This document shows positions 43,645-54,763 of a stretch of 64,000 bases of DNA, one piece after another. Origin of the DNA: Silene latifolia (taxonomy: Eukaryota > Streptophyta > Magnoliopsida > Caryophyllales > Caryophyllaceae). Location of the stretch: assembly GCF_048544455.1 (NCBI RefSeq), contig NC_133538.1, forward strand, positions 3,390,158 to 3,454,157, written 5' to 3'. Below the pieces are notes generated by a model that was not told where the DNA came from, ran no database searches, and saw only the letters and a list, made by a program, of their open reading frames with translations. The stretch's first letter is position 1. Each line of letters opens with the position of its first letter. A program made the position numbers and the translations under genes.

Positions 43645-45381
43645 TTGTAATACTTCGTATTTCAATTGGAGTACTCGGTCGAGTACTTGGTTGATACTCG
43701 GTCGAGTGTGTGTTACTCGGCCGAGTGCACTTGACGGTTTCTTTTATGTTTTGACCAAGGGCATTGTTTATAACGCTTAAGTCGTTTCTAATTTCATTTT
43801 AGCATCTCTAAAACCATTTCTAAACCTAGACAGAGGGAGAGGAAGAAGAGTTTTCGAGCCTTCTATTGATTGGAGATTTCTCGCCTATTTCAACCTAATT
43901 CGATTTCCCTGTTTGTAAGTCGATTTCTTTCAATTGTTTATACTGTTTTAAATTCTTCTTCTTCGAAACGTTTTAAAAGAGAGTCCTATTTATTGAAGTC
44001 TAGTTTATGCATATCAAATTTCGTAGCCTAATTTCTTATGGTTTGTTGTATGTGATTTACTTATGAACCTATCGCTGAAAAGTCCGCGAATCTGATTTGG
44101 TTGTGGAAAATTGATTGAAACCCTAGTTTATATATCGATTCAGTTTTGGGGCCTTTTCATACATCATCTTTGTAAAGTCTGTATGACAATAGGATTTGGA
44201 ATTACCGAAGAATGATATTTTAAACTCGTTTTATGAATCGATACTTTTTATGCGACGGATTCTGCCAACTTTTGGAAATTAGTCTGAAAACCCTTGATAA
44301 GTTTGAAATTTGAGAAACGTTCTCTGATAATAGTTGTAGCTAAGACTCATGGGGTTCTAATCCAATTAGCCTTATATCAATTCGATTTTTTTTAGAATTA
44401 ATTATGCATTTTATACCGAGTATGTCATATGCTGGAAAATCAGGAAAAGTCGTGTCTGTTCTTTAAGTTGATATTCCTATTAAGTTGTGATAAGTCTAGG
44501 TTATGTGCATGATTAATTGATTTAGTAGGTGGTAATTATACATAATTATGTTATGTAGGTGTTGAATATGTGAAGGATCATATTTGATTGCTTGTGATCG
44601 AAGTATTGCTAAAGGTAGGGTTTCCCCACTCGGCTTACTGTTCAATTGATTTAAGATTATGTGGTAATTGTTTGTACGATTGATATTGTGATTATCTGCT
44701 GTTGTTGGATTGGAGTTTGGTTTTGGTGTGATGATGGTTGTTGGTGATGTTCGCGAGGCGCGTCCTCGGCTGAGTGGAGTCACTTGCGGGAGTGGCTTCA
44801 CGCCCTAGTTTCGCCCTCTGTGGAACCCGCCACAGGAGGGGATGTGCACATTAATGAACAGGGTTATCGCTCGTTAATAAGCGGGGATTTGGTGGGCAAG
44901 GCTGCGGCCCCCCACTAGCAGGGCTAACACTTTAGTGTGTAGTCAGTTACGTGATGAGATTGGGAGTTGGAGGTGGATGGTGAACAACTGTTTATCTTAT
45001 CGTAGTTTGTCTTATTTTGATTATGCAGTGAACTGACCCCGTTGCTGTTTTGTAAAATCTGTGGTGATCCATTCGGGGATGGTGAGCATATTGTGATAGG
45101 TGATGATGGTATTTAGCTATGGGGACACGATGGGGAGTCATCACTTCGAGTCTAGTTTCCGCTGTCACGAGATTTACTATTTTAGCTTCAGTTGTGGAGT
45201 ACTAGTGAACATTTGTTTTGGATTTGGTTTTGGAACTTGTAATCGTTAACTTAGACTATATACTTAAATAAATGTTGTGGAATGGTAACTTTGATATACT
45301 AGCCTCGGAAAACCGAGATGGTAATAGTCTCCCATGCTAGGGTGGTCCTGGTAAGGCACCTTGGTATGTGGGGGTGTTACA
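43645..45381 (+). repeat. Chromovirus-like LTR (3' LTR)
   Basis: It starts TGTAATACTTCG directly after a polypurine-type run and ends GGGGTGTTACA; 1737 bp. Palindromes at 43671-43728 (GAGTACTCGGTCGAGTAC, ATACTCGGTCGAGTG, TTACTCGGCCGAGTG) precede a TATA-like word (TTTATAA at 43767-43773). It shares the 44755-44945 segment with the solo LTR at 35269-36610. The right end interrupts a LINE RT frame. Confidence 0.8.
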
Positions 45382-46496
45382 GTCCCCTTGCCTAAGTCTC
45401 CTCTTTCCAGCAAAATAACCCATTGAATTTCAAATGATGTTTAGAGAAAAACGAGGACTAGTAACTATAGTAACAATTCAGTCACAGAAAACCTAGGGAA
45501 TGCCAAACTGAGGAAGGATAGCCTTAAGAAAATCCAGTTAATAGTATCAAATGCCTTCCTGATATCCACTTTCACCACACATTTAGGAGTTTTATATTTC
45601 CTACCATAACCCCTGACAAGTACAGTAGCCAGCATAGTGTTGTAAAAAATGGACCTATCTTCCACAAAAGCAGCTTGTTCCTTCCCAACTATAAGTGGCA
45701 TAACATTCTTTAGCCTATGAGTCAGAACCTTGCTAATATATTTGTAAATTATAGTACAGCAAGAGATTGGCCTATAATCCAAGACAGGAGAGGGAGCAGT
45801 ACCTTTTGGAATGAGATAAATTAAAGTAGAGTTCACCTCCTTGAGAAGTTTGCCAGTAGTGAAAAAATCAAGGATAACATTTGTGAAGCTATCCTCAATC
45901 ACACTCCAAACTTCCATAAAGAAACCTGAGGAATAATCATCTGGACCATGGCTTTTGTTATTGTCAATGGAGAACAGGGCAATTTTAATCTCCAGGAGTG
46001 TGATAGGGGCATGCAAAGCACGACCCCCCTCTTCATTTAAGCAGTGACCAGCATCCATGATATGGGCATCCAAACCAACAACTTGATCTTCAGTCCCCAA
46101 AAGACCAGTATAATAGTCAAGGAAAGCTGCTTCAATATCTTTGGGAGCTGTACAAGTAATACCCTAAGGATCCACTACTTTAGAAATAGCTGAATTATTC
46201 CTTTTAGTAGCAATTTTGGAGAAGAAATAAGAGGTGCTGCCATCCCCCATCTTAATATCAAATTCTTTAGCCCTCTGATAAGCTATATTGAGCTCCACAT
46301 TCCTAAATTTATAGTATTCTTGACTAGCCATTTCTTCCTCAGCAACGAGGGAAGGATTGACAGGGTTATGTTGAAGTTGACGCTGACAGTGTTGAAGCCT
46401 CAGTTGGAGAGTTTTAACCTTGTCAGTGATACCAGAATAACAATCCTTATCAAGAGTACTAAGACTATGTTTGAGTCTATGAAGATGTTTAACCAA
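45382..46496 (-). pseudogene. LINE reverse transcriptase, N-terminal part
   Basis: Linker frame 46496-46164 (MGDGSTSYFFSKIATKRN) is followed by RT frame 46100-45465: SHGPDDYSSGFFMEVW, LIPKGTAPSPVLDYRPIS, GKEQAAFVEDRSI and the palm motif KVDIRKAFDTINW. The reading continues, with breaks, to RLRQGD at 45382. The FADD box should follow but is lost. Confidence 0.85.
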
Positions 46497-46499
46497 CCT

Positions 46500-47316
46500 T
46501 TACATCTTGCATCCATCTATGGGGAAGTGCCACTCCTTGCTGATCATGGGTAAGTACTGCTTTTCTTTACTCCAGCAATTTAAAAATTTGAAGGAGTGAT
46601 GCTTGATCTGAGTGTGAAAAGGCAAATCAATAACCAGAGGGGAATGATCAGAGATCCCTGCAGTTAAAGCTTCAGCATAACTGTCAGGGCAAGTCATCAG
46701 CCACTCAGAATTAGCCAAAGCCCTGTCAAACCTTATCCATTTTCTGTCCTCTAACTCTTGCTTGTTTGTCCAGGTGAAGAAGCAGCCTTGTGTTCCGAGC
46801 TCAACTAAACCAAAATTTGCAATAGCATTATTAAACTCCTCCATGGCAACAATGTTAGTGGGTGTCAGAACTAATTCTCTCTTCAGTAGTTCTTACACAA
46901 TTCATATCTCTTGTAACTAACCAAGGAAAAGTACAATTTACATTGCTAACCAGGAAATCCCAGAGGGATAACCTTTGAGCTGGGTGGTTAAACCCATAAA
47001 CAAAGGTGATCTCCAGGTGTAAGGAACCCTTTATGACTTTCAGATGAACCCATTGACTACTACTATCAAGGATAGCAATGTCAAGAGCTGCATCCCTCCA
47101 AATAACCCAAATACGACCATTATTATGTGATGAATGATTGTCAACAGTAAATAAATGCTTAAATTGTTTCCTTTAAATGGAAGAGGCCTTTGCAGACCTA
47201 ATCCTTGTTTCTGTAATGCATAGAATATCCAATCTATTTTGGTGAAAAAAAGAAATAACCTCTGACTACTTTAGTAGCTTATTCATACCTCTAATGTTAC
47301 AAGCTCCTATCTTCAT
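46500..47316 (-). pseudogene. LINE endonuclease (APE-like), broken
   Basis: Reading from about 47316: MKIGACNIRGMNKLLK (stop) then LDILCITETRI, the catalytic start of plant L1 endonucleases. VTFVYGFNH-like and MNCV motifs follow, and the frame 46844-46500 carries GCFFTWTN and the catalytic end SDHSPLVIDL. In the family it nicks the target DNA to prime reverse transcription. Confidence 0.8.
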
Positions 47317-48370
47317 GGGGAATGAAGTGGAGTTGGATCCTCTTCCTCACTAACTTCTTGCTCCATCTAGGTAGAGCCAGAAGACGACTGAACTTGCTGA
47401 ACTACTATGACCAACTTTTTCTTTTGATCACTACCACTGATTACCTCCAAATTGTCACTAGCCAAAAGACCAAACTGGTTTGATGAAACATGGATTGGAT
47501 GCTGAAACTGCTGCTCGAACCCCCCTGCTCATTAGGGACCAGCTCATGACTAGGGGTCCCAGAGCTATTGGGCAGAGCATGAGAACGGATACCACCAGAC
47601 TCATGATGATCCAAGGAAGCCTTATCCCTAGCCAACAGAACAGGAGGACTATTGGCCACTGGAACTAGCTGACATCCCCCACCAGAACCTGGATCAACAA
47701 TCTCCCTATCTTGGGTCTTCTCTCCCACTTGTACAGCCACAACAGTGGGTTGCAAAGGTGCAGAGCCACTGTCATGGGCTACATCTGTGGACTATTCAGT
47801 AAGAACAGTTCTACTATCCCGAGCATTAGATTCCTTTGGTGCCATTTTTTTCAAAAGCTTGCACATTTTCTGTGTGTAAAGTAATAAGGAGGCCATTCAT
47901 AGATGACTTGCTGTATAATCTGTCCCATAAATGGTGTATGAATACCCACAAAGTCAGGCAATGGCTGAGCTAAGTCCACTTCAATCATAATACGAGCAAA
48001 AGTCAGTCTCTCTTTGTTTGTAGTTACTGGATCAGCATACAAGGGAGTACTAATTTTGCTAGAAATCTTACTAAGAGCTTAGGCAGACCACAGTTGAGGG
48101 TCCAAGTCAGGCAGCAACACCCAAACTAGAACCTTAGAAATATTATGCAGCTCCTTAGGGAAATGAGGTGACCGCTGTTTGAGAATGAGAGAATGACCCC
48201 CCAAACTCCATGAATTACCCCTCCGAATTAATTGCATATCCTCTTTTGTCGAGAATCTAAAATAGAACCAGCCTTTCTTAAAATAGAGAACCTCCGGTTT
48301 CTGAACATGATTCTATTGCTTACCCGCAAACTCCTTCACCTGGGCAATGGTTGGCTTTCCACCAATAAAT
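47317..48370 (-). pseudogene. LINE ORF1 (DUF4283 and zinc knuckle), broken
   Basis: Reading from about 48370: GGKPTIAQVKEFAGKQ (stop), FKKGWFYFRFSTKEDMQ, SWSLGGHSLILKQ, VWVLLPDLDPQLW (stop), then 48042-47851 with RLTFARIMIEVDLAQPLPDF and YEWPPYYFTHRKC, the zinc-knuckle start. The tail 47755-47441 is Ser/Gly-rich. This is the nucleic-acid-binding ORF1 of plant L1 elements. Confidence 0.75.
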
Positions 48371-49320
48371 TGTGTGGACATGGGCCACGGGGTTGCTTAG
48401 GACAAGCGTTGCATTTGTGGAGTCGCCACCAATTTTTATGGGAAATTGGAACCGTTCGAATACTTCGTGTCATGTCAAGACACAAAGTAGTGACATGAAC
48501 ACTAAGAACTCATTACCCTTAGCACTCTATGTCTAGAATGACTCTCGCGGATGCCAATGAACACGGATGTTCACAGAGATCTGGAGTAAGGGGTGAGGGT
48601 ACGTATTAGGAAGTCCTTTTACTTAACACCTAATACCGCCCGCCTCGATAGCGGCCTCTACTAATGATTAGGGAAATCGTTTGTATTTGATATGTCGTCG
48701 ATTATATGCATGCAATGCAACAAACAATAGATTAATCCTAACATATAAATTAAGACTAAGTCAATGAACAAGTAATTAGCACTTATTGATGTCGAATTAA
48801 GAAGTTAAATTAATTTATATGTGAGAAATAAATAAATAAACCATACATAATAAATATGATAAATAAATAGCGATAATTAAAATTACAATAAATTACAATG
48901 GATTAATTGATTTACGTCAAAAATACACTCAAGACGGAAATTTGGAGAAAAGAAAGAAAGTGAAAGAGTTGAAAATAAAAGTAACAAAAATAAGACAGAT
49001 TAAGAGTGATATTACGGTTAATAGTTAATTAATCACGTAATTTAGGATTAGGTCAAAGCGAGAATGGATGTTCAGGGACAGAACTCCCCTCAGAACAGGC
49101 GCAGCACTGCTGCGTCCCTTGGAAGAGGCGCAACTATCACTGCGTCTGTTCCTGGGTTGAGCTCTGGCTGTGAAGTCAGAACCGCGGGTTCGTTAATATT
49201 TATTGGTATGTTTTTGTGGGATTTATCTGTATACATCCCTTTATTTTTAAGGATTATAACGAATTATAAAGTGATGAATGCTAGTCATAAAATTAAATTA
49301 CATAAACAAAAGGGTAAAGA
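48371..49320. mobile_element. Tat-like (Ogre/Retand-type) non-coding sequence
   Basis: GTGGAGTCGCCACCAATTTT, ATTGGAACCGTTCGAATAC and CACCTAATACCGCCCGCCTC-type phrases (48417-48650) are of the kind I associate with non-coding ends of plant Tat elements. A double GC hairpin (49092-49156) belongs to the same motif family as those upstream of the antisense genes further right. No coding frame was supported. Confidence 0.45.
49092..49156. repeat. GAGGCGCAGC-type double hairpin, copy 1
   Basis: Two units, CAGGCGCAGCA-CTGCTGCGTCC and GAGGCGCAACTA-TCACTGCGTC, are separated by CTTGGAA and end TTCCTGGG. Each unit is a short inverted repeat. Confidence 0.75.
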
Positions 49321-50192
49321 GAATTAGAAATAACCTTCGGTCCTAGCTAATTCGGCCTATGAACAATATCACAATGATATTATCCTATCAGTTGCACCCA
49401 AGATGCTCCGAGAAATACCCCTCAAAATTGCTAGAATGAGATCCCCAATTTTCTGTAAATAAGGGTTTTTGTGTGATTTTCTGATGAGAGAAATGATGAG
49501 CAAAACTAGGTTAAAATTAGGTTCGAAAAATAATGATCTACCATACCTTATAAAACCGAGTATAAGGTGTAATAGGGTAGATATTTTCCTTCCAAATTTT
49601 CGGCCCATATACCGAAATTAAGAGAGTTAATTTCTCTTTTTTTCTGTTATTCCAAAAATGTATAAAATGTGTAAATTGTCATCTAGTGAGGATCGAACCC
49701 ATGACCTCTTGGTTTGAGTACCCTCACTATTACCACTATGACACATTCATCTTGTTGATATTAAATATAACTGATTACATTTAATTACGAATTAACAGAT
49801 TAATTCGTCCAAGCTAACATTTCATACATTTAATTAAATATAACTTATTATATTCAATTTACGAATTGACAGTTAATTCGTCTCAACTAATATTATTTAA
49901 TCTTCATTAAATAATTGTCTCATCAACACATTGACTAACTGTTTATTCATATTAGGCATCAATGTGATCATATTTCTATAATCACATCTCTCAAACACAT
50001 CCTATAGGTGTGACCTTTAGGGACCAGTTGATCACCGCCATCTGTATGATAATAACGTCAAACTTTCTAGCAAGCCAACCGTTATTAGGTAATCGTTAAC
50101 CAACTGATTAAATATACGAAGTATACCCTTGTGAACATGTAAAAGATTTACAAATGTTATCACACTAATTTGTGGAGGACACAAGCTCCAAC
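49321..50192 (-). repeat. Copia-type LTR, antisense, probably solo
   Basis: The sense start is at 50192 (TGTTGGAGCTTGTGTCC on the minus strand), a typical Copia LTR start. The sense end lies near 49321 (CGAAGGTTATTTCTAA, with CA lost). No internal region is attached on either side. A target duplication was not found. It contains a tRNA-like segment at 49677-49745. Confidence 0.6.
49677..49745 (-). other. tRNA-like segment with Pol III B box inside the LTR
   Basis: On the minus strand, TAGTGGTAATAGTGAGGG (A-box-like) is followed about 22 nt later by GGGTTCGATCC, a match to the B-box core GGTTCGANTCC with one base lost. Between them lies CTCAAACCAAGAG, resembling an anticodon arm. A complete cloverleaf is not convincing. 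It may be a SINE or tRNA remnant carried by the LTR. Confidence 0.4.
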
Positions 50193-51157
50193 AGTTTTAT
50201 GATTGATTATTGATTTTTGACTCAAGTGAAGGTAATTTAATGATTTAATTACATATGAAGCCTTCATAAAAGCAATGAACACAAATTAAAATGAATTAAA
50301 ACGGGTAAGAAACGAATTATAAACGAATTAAGACGAATTAGGTTCACGAAGATGGAAACGAACTAGAAAGAATGTGATAAACTGGAAAGAAGCAATTGAA
50401 ATATGTACAAAGGGTTGAATTCTAGAAACTTGATATGAACAAATCGTGTTTCTAAAATCCGGATTTGATCTAGTGACGAAAACCCGCAAATATCGATTAT
50501 AAGGGATTTAAGTCGTAACAAAAACGTGATAATTAAAGGGAATATATTATTATTTATTTTATATACAAAGAAAAGGAAAAAAATAAGAAAACAAAACAAA
50601 GAGAACGAAACAACAGAAAAAACCGAGGAAGAAGAAGAAGAGCAGAAGCAGCGGCAGCCTCTAGAAGAGGCGCAACAGATGCTGCGACCCTTCGAAGAGG
50701 CGCAGCAGCTGATGCGTTTCTTTTTGACGTCTGGTTACTGCTAATCCGTAAAAACAGTTTGATAAAAGGGTTTTTAGAAGTCGGTTTTGAATATATTTTT
50801 GATGTAAATCTTACAACACTGAGTACAAAAATAAAATACAATAAAAAAGATGGGATTTACACCCTCAGACTTACATGTTTGACGAAACGAGATTAACTAA
50901 GTTAACGTTTAGTGATTGCTCGACTCGAATGTATGAAGAAAGTGCCCTCGTTTGAGGATTTAGATTAAATTGATTGATGGTTAGTGGTCAAATTGGTCAG
51001 TCATGCAACGTGACTAGAACTCAGAATGATCTGAGCTTACGTGGTCGATTTGATCAAGCACGTAGGCGTCAAAAGCTTAGAGCACGATCTTAGAATGCAA
51101 AGGGAGAAGAGAAGGGCGGGCACTCGCGTGAAAAATATGTGGAACGAAGGTCCCTAT
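50193..51157. mobile_element. Tat-like non-coding sequence, left of the solo LTR
   Basis: AT-rich sequence with a double GC hairpin at 50663-50724. The end, CGAAGGTCCCTAT, rejoins TTATACTAAAAAATG at 54607 if the solo LTR is removed. The solo LTR therefore landed in a TATTTATACT-type, TATA-like target. No coding frame was supported. Confidence 0.4.
50663..50724. repeat. GAGGCGCAGC-type double hairpin, copy 2
   Basis: GAGGCGCAACAGATGCTGCG and GAGGCGCAGCAGCTGATGCG, separated by ACCCTTCGAA. In one frame it reads EEAQQ..LRPFEEAQQL.R, which is composition, not a gene. Confidence 0.8.
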
Positions 51158-51510
51158 TGTAACACCCGCAAAATTCCCATTTTGACATTTAAAATTCATT
51201 TAACCGTTTAATTACTTTATTTTATATTTTTAAATTATTTAATTTTATTAATTTTATTTTAAACATAATTTTTATAAAAGTAATATGTTAATGCTTAATT
51301 TATATAAAAGTATGTATTTTAATTGGATAGTATTAATAGTGACCGTAATAAGAAAAGTTTTCCGTCTTAAGTTAATATAGACTTGAGATATTTTTCCGTC
51401 TAGCATAAGACCGTCACAATTTACTTGTGAGGCTAGATCTAATCTTGGACCAATCAAATTTCGATAACATACATACCACTTACCTCACACACTCTACTTT
51501 TAAATAATTC

Positions 51511-51586
<76 letters not shown>

Positions 51587-51600
51587 TCTATTACTATTTC

Positions 51601-51643
<43 letters not shown>

Positions 51644-51678
51644 GTTATTATTATTATTATTACTATTATTATTATTAT
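51511..51678. repeat. (ATT)n microsatellite
   Basis: Long ATT tracts, about 51511-51586 and 51600-51678, interrupted by TTCTATTACTATTTCTA and a few single changes. Poly-Ile and poly-Leu frames across it are artefacts. Confidence 0.95.
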
Positions 51679-53404
51679 ACTACTACCCGTCCCCATCCCT
51701 TCTTTCTTTTGTCTTGAAATCCCCTGCAACCTTCCTCTTTTTCGAATACACCAGCAGCAACAATAAAACACGGTGTACCGTACAAGCTCCATTTTTCGAC
51801 CTTTCAAACCGAGATCCGTCCTCCATTACTCAACCAAATTTTATAATTTTTGTACCTTTCTCTTCCCCTTTCCTTCCTCCTTCTTTCAAGGTAAGAAAGT
51901 CTCGTTTTTGTGATGGTTTCGATTTTCGCCGTCTTATAAAAGTTTCGGTTTTTGCCTCAATCCTTTCGTTTCTTGCTCCTTGATGAAGGTTTCGAAGACC
52001 CGGTGGAAGACTCAAGTTTTGGGGACCGTTTATTCAAAGAATAAGGAGCGTTTTAGGTAACGGTGATAGATTACTCGACAAAGTGTCGAAATTTCGTCCC
52101 CTGTACTCGGTTTTATACTCTTTTCGTCATAAAGTTTGGTTTTTTATGCTTTCCTCACATGTGTGGTCGAATGTGTGCTTTTATTTGTCTTTTTACATGC
52201 TTGTTTTAAAGTAGTTTCTTGGTTTGCATCTCCATGTATTTTTCGGGTGTGAAGGGCTTGGTGTCGGGCGAAATTTCTATCTTAGCATGGGCGGTTTTCA
52301 TGGTGTTTTAAGAGTGTCGTTGAGACAAGTTAATGGTTATTAACCCTGTGTTAGTAGTGAGACCAAGTTGAGTGAGAGCTAACAACATCTAAGCACATTA
52401 TAAAGTGTATATGAGGGTAACGTCATTCTCATAGATGATGCACCAAAGGTATTGCTAAATTGAGAGCTTGTTTTTCAGTATTTCTATTTTCGGGAAATGA
52501 TCATATGCCACTTGTTGTTTTTGTCATGTTTAAATGCCAATGATTTATAGACAATCATGAATTCTATAAGACATTCGGTTAGAATGAGAAGGGTGCTTTG
52601 AATTTACCATCAGAAAACTCGTCTTAAGATGGGTTCAAAATGTGGTTTTGGTCGAATAAGGGGTTGTGTCGAGTCATGTTTGGGGTTGTTTTTTGACGGG
52701 TTTCCAGCTTGGGTTTGAGCCAATTTGTTTGCGTCAGTCTCAAGTGTATATGCAAGTATCATATAGGTCATTTGTATGGTTAATTTCCGTCTTGTTTCAT
52801 GCTTAGAAATCCTTCTTAAGACGGTCTCACTTGGGTTGCTATGTTTCATTTTGAATGCTCAATTCCATGCCCCTGCTTTTCTTCTTTGATTGTATTAGAA
52901 ATTTTTATGAATTATATTTGTGGGGCTCTTTACTACTTAGTTGTTGGACTCAATATAAGTTGTATGATGGATTCATTATATTTTGATTATTGGGCTTAAT
53001 GTGTTCCATTCTTTGGGCTTCTCATTGTTTGCTTATTGGGCTCATAAGTGAGTCACTCGGGTTTGGTCATATTTTATTCCGTATATTTCACATGACGTAA
53101 ATTATTCATTACTGCTTGTTATAGTTTATTTAACCGGTATTTTTAATTATGATGTGGAATATTTATTAATATAATACATGTATGAAATATTTATTATAAA
53201 TAGTTACTTGGAGTGAGTCGTATTCTTGATAATGTCTAGTATTGTTCGGTTGTGAGAGTCTTGGTTCTATCGGATACTAGAGATGAGCTATAAGCCCTCC
53301 AGTTGCGATATGATCATCGGGATTGATGTTCCCATCCGTACTTGTGGTGAGATGCAAGCCATAAGTATGAATGTGACATTAGTAATCCCGTCCCAGATAA
53401 TTTA

Positions 53405-53940
53405 TGTGTTGTGCCTCGGACATGTTTTAAAGGTAACCTCTGAGTCGGGCACTTATTTGTAGTGTTTGGACATGCTTTAAAGGTAACCGCTGAGCCAGAT
53501 ACTTTAGAGGTCATGCCTTGGACATGTTTTAAAAGTAACCGCTGAGCCAAGGTACTTAAGGATTTGTGTCTCGGACATGCTTTAAAGGTAGCCTCTGAGC
53601 CGGATGCTTTGCTTTATGTGTTGTGCCTCGGACATGTTTTAAAGGTAATCTCTGAGTCGGGCACTTGTTTGTAGTATTTGGACATGTTTTAAAGGTAACC
53701 GCTAAGCCATATACTTTATGTGTTGTGCCTCGGACATGTTTTAAAGGTAACCTCTGGGTCCGACACTTGTTTGTAGTATTTGGACATGTTTTAAAGGTAA
53801 CCGCTAAGCCAGATACTTTAGAGGTCGTGCCTTGAACATGTTTTAAAGGTAACCGCTAAGCCAAGGTACCTAAGGATTTGTGTCTCGGTCATGCTTTAAA
53901 GGTAGCCTCTGAGCCGGCTGCTTTGCTTTATGTGTGATGT
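53405..53940. repeat. Tandem repeat of about 52-bp monomers with higher-order order
   Basis: Ten monomers share GGACATG(T/C)TTTAAAGGTA followed by (A/G)CC(T/G)CT(G/A)AG(T/C)C. The CATG word of each starts at 53421, 53471, 53523, 53576, 53633, 53683, 53735, 53785, 53838 and 53890. Monomer types run A-B-C-D, A-B, A-B-C-D, told apart by their tails (GGGCACTT.TTTGTAGT, AGATACTTTAGAGGTC, AAGGTAC.TAAGGATTTG, GGATGCTTTGCTTTATG). Confidence 0.9.
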
Positions 53941-54696
53941 TAGTAGTCCCATTTCGTGTATTGTATGTTTTTGGCTTTCAAAGTTCATGACTAAGGTTTC
54001 CATTCACATGTATTATGATGTTAATCTTGTTTATCCGTGACTTATGATATTCTATCGTGTTTATAGTTGTATTATCATTTATGACGTTTTGGTTGGATTG
54101 TCTCATATGTATGTATCATATGCCTTATCTATGATTGACTATGCATGTTTTGAATGTTAGTATCACGTCTCAGTGCTTGTATCAAATTATTATATTTATG
54201 ATGTTCTAATATATTCCCATTTATCTGTGTTTCGACACTTTGTGGCTGGGAGAACCTTGAGTTATTCCCCACTGGCTGTGGCGTTCATGTTTACATGAAT
54301 GACAGGTTGTGAAGATGCTTACGTGGGGAAGACGCGTGGGCTAGCGAGAACTAAACCTTGGACTAGTAGTTGGTTTATTAGGATTGATTAGACTCACCAT
54401 TTATCATTTTGTCATTCGAGGGATATATATTCCCTTACCTTTGACTATCACGTTTGTATAAACTTAACTTTATTTCCGCATTCTTTATTTATGTTTTAGA
54501 TTTTAATGAACCCACACTTTAAACTTTAAAAGTTTCAAAAATTTCCTAAAATTCCGCATTTTATTATTGTATTTATCTTACAGTTATTGCGGGGGTTCAC
54601 ACCTATTTATACTAAAAAATGTGGAGAGTTATGGAATGACTCAAACTTTGGAAGCAAATCACGGAAAAAAATATGAAAATAGGCAGAAACGAGCTG

Positions 54697-54763
54697 GAGA
54701 AGGGGCGCAACAGCTGATGCGATCCTTCCAAGAGGCACAGCATCTGCTGCCTCATTTCCCCAG
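54697..54763. repeat. GAGGCGCAGC-type double hairpin, copy 3
   Basis: GGGGCGCAACAGCTGATGCG and GAGGCACAGCATCTGCTGCC, separated by ATCCTTCCAA. The unit ends CATTTCCCCAG, which pairs with CTGGAGAAGGG at its start. Confidence 0.75.

Larger units (their letters stand above)
45382..48370 (-). mobile_element. L1-type LINE, interrupted in RT by the LTR element
   Basis: On the minus strand the order is ORF1 (DUF4283 plus zinc knuckle), endonuclease and RT. The RT reading reaches GYFAGKRRLRQGD and is cut exactly there by the LTR end at 45381. The rest of RT and the tail are not found in the window. The 5' end at about 48370 is truncated. Several stops make it inactive. Confidence 0.85.
51158..54601 (+). 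repeat. 3.4 kb solo LTR with target duplication CCTAT
   Basis: It starts TGTAACACCCGCA (51158) and ends TTGCGGGGGTTCACA (54601), imperfect inverted ends. CCTAT lies on both sides (51153-51157, 54602-54606). No primer site, gag or pol was found inside, so it is read as a solo LTR (or an LTR-only element) of a Gypsy family. Orientation is uncertain. It contains an (ATT)n microsatellite and a higher-order tandem repeat. Confidence 0.8.

Noticed and set aside
49677..49745. Functional tRNA gene
   Set aside because: Box-like words exist, but paired acceptor and D arms could not be drawn and it lies within an LTR. It is kept only as a tRNA-like remnant.
50526..50744. Small Glu/Gln-rich protein with EEAQQ repeats; similar frames at 54567 and 56010
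   Set aside because: The repeats are translations of the GAGGCGCAGC hairpins. The three frames share only that motif and lack other conservation.
51454..51807. Poly-isoleucine reading frame resembling a hydrophobic membrane protein
   Set aside because: It is a translation of the (ATT)n microsatellite inside the solo LTR.
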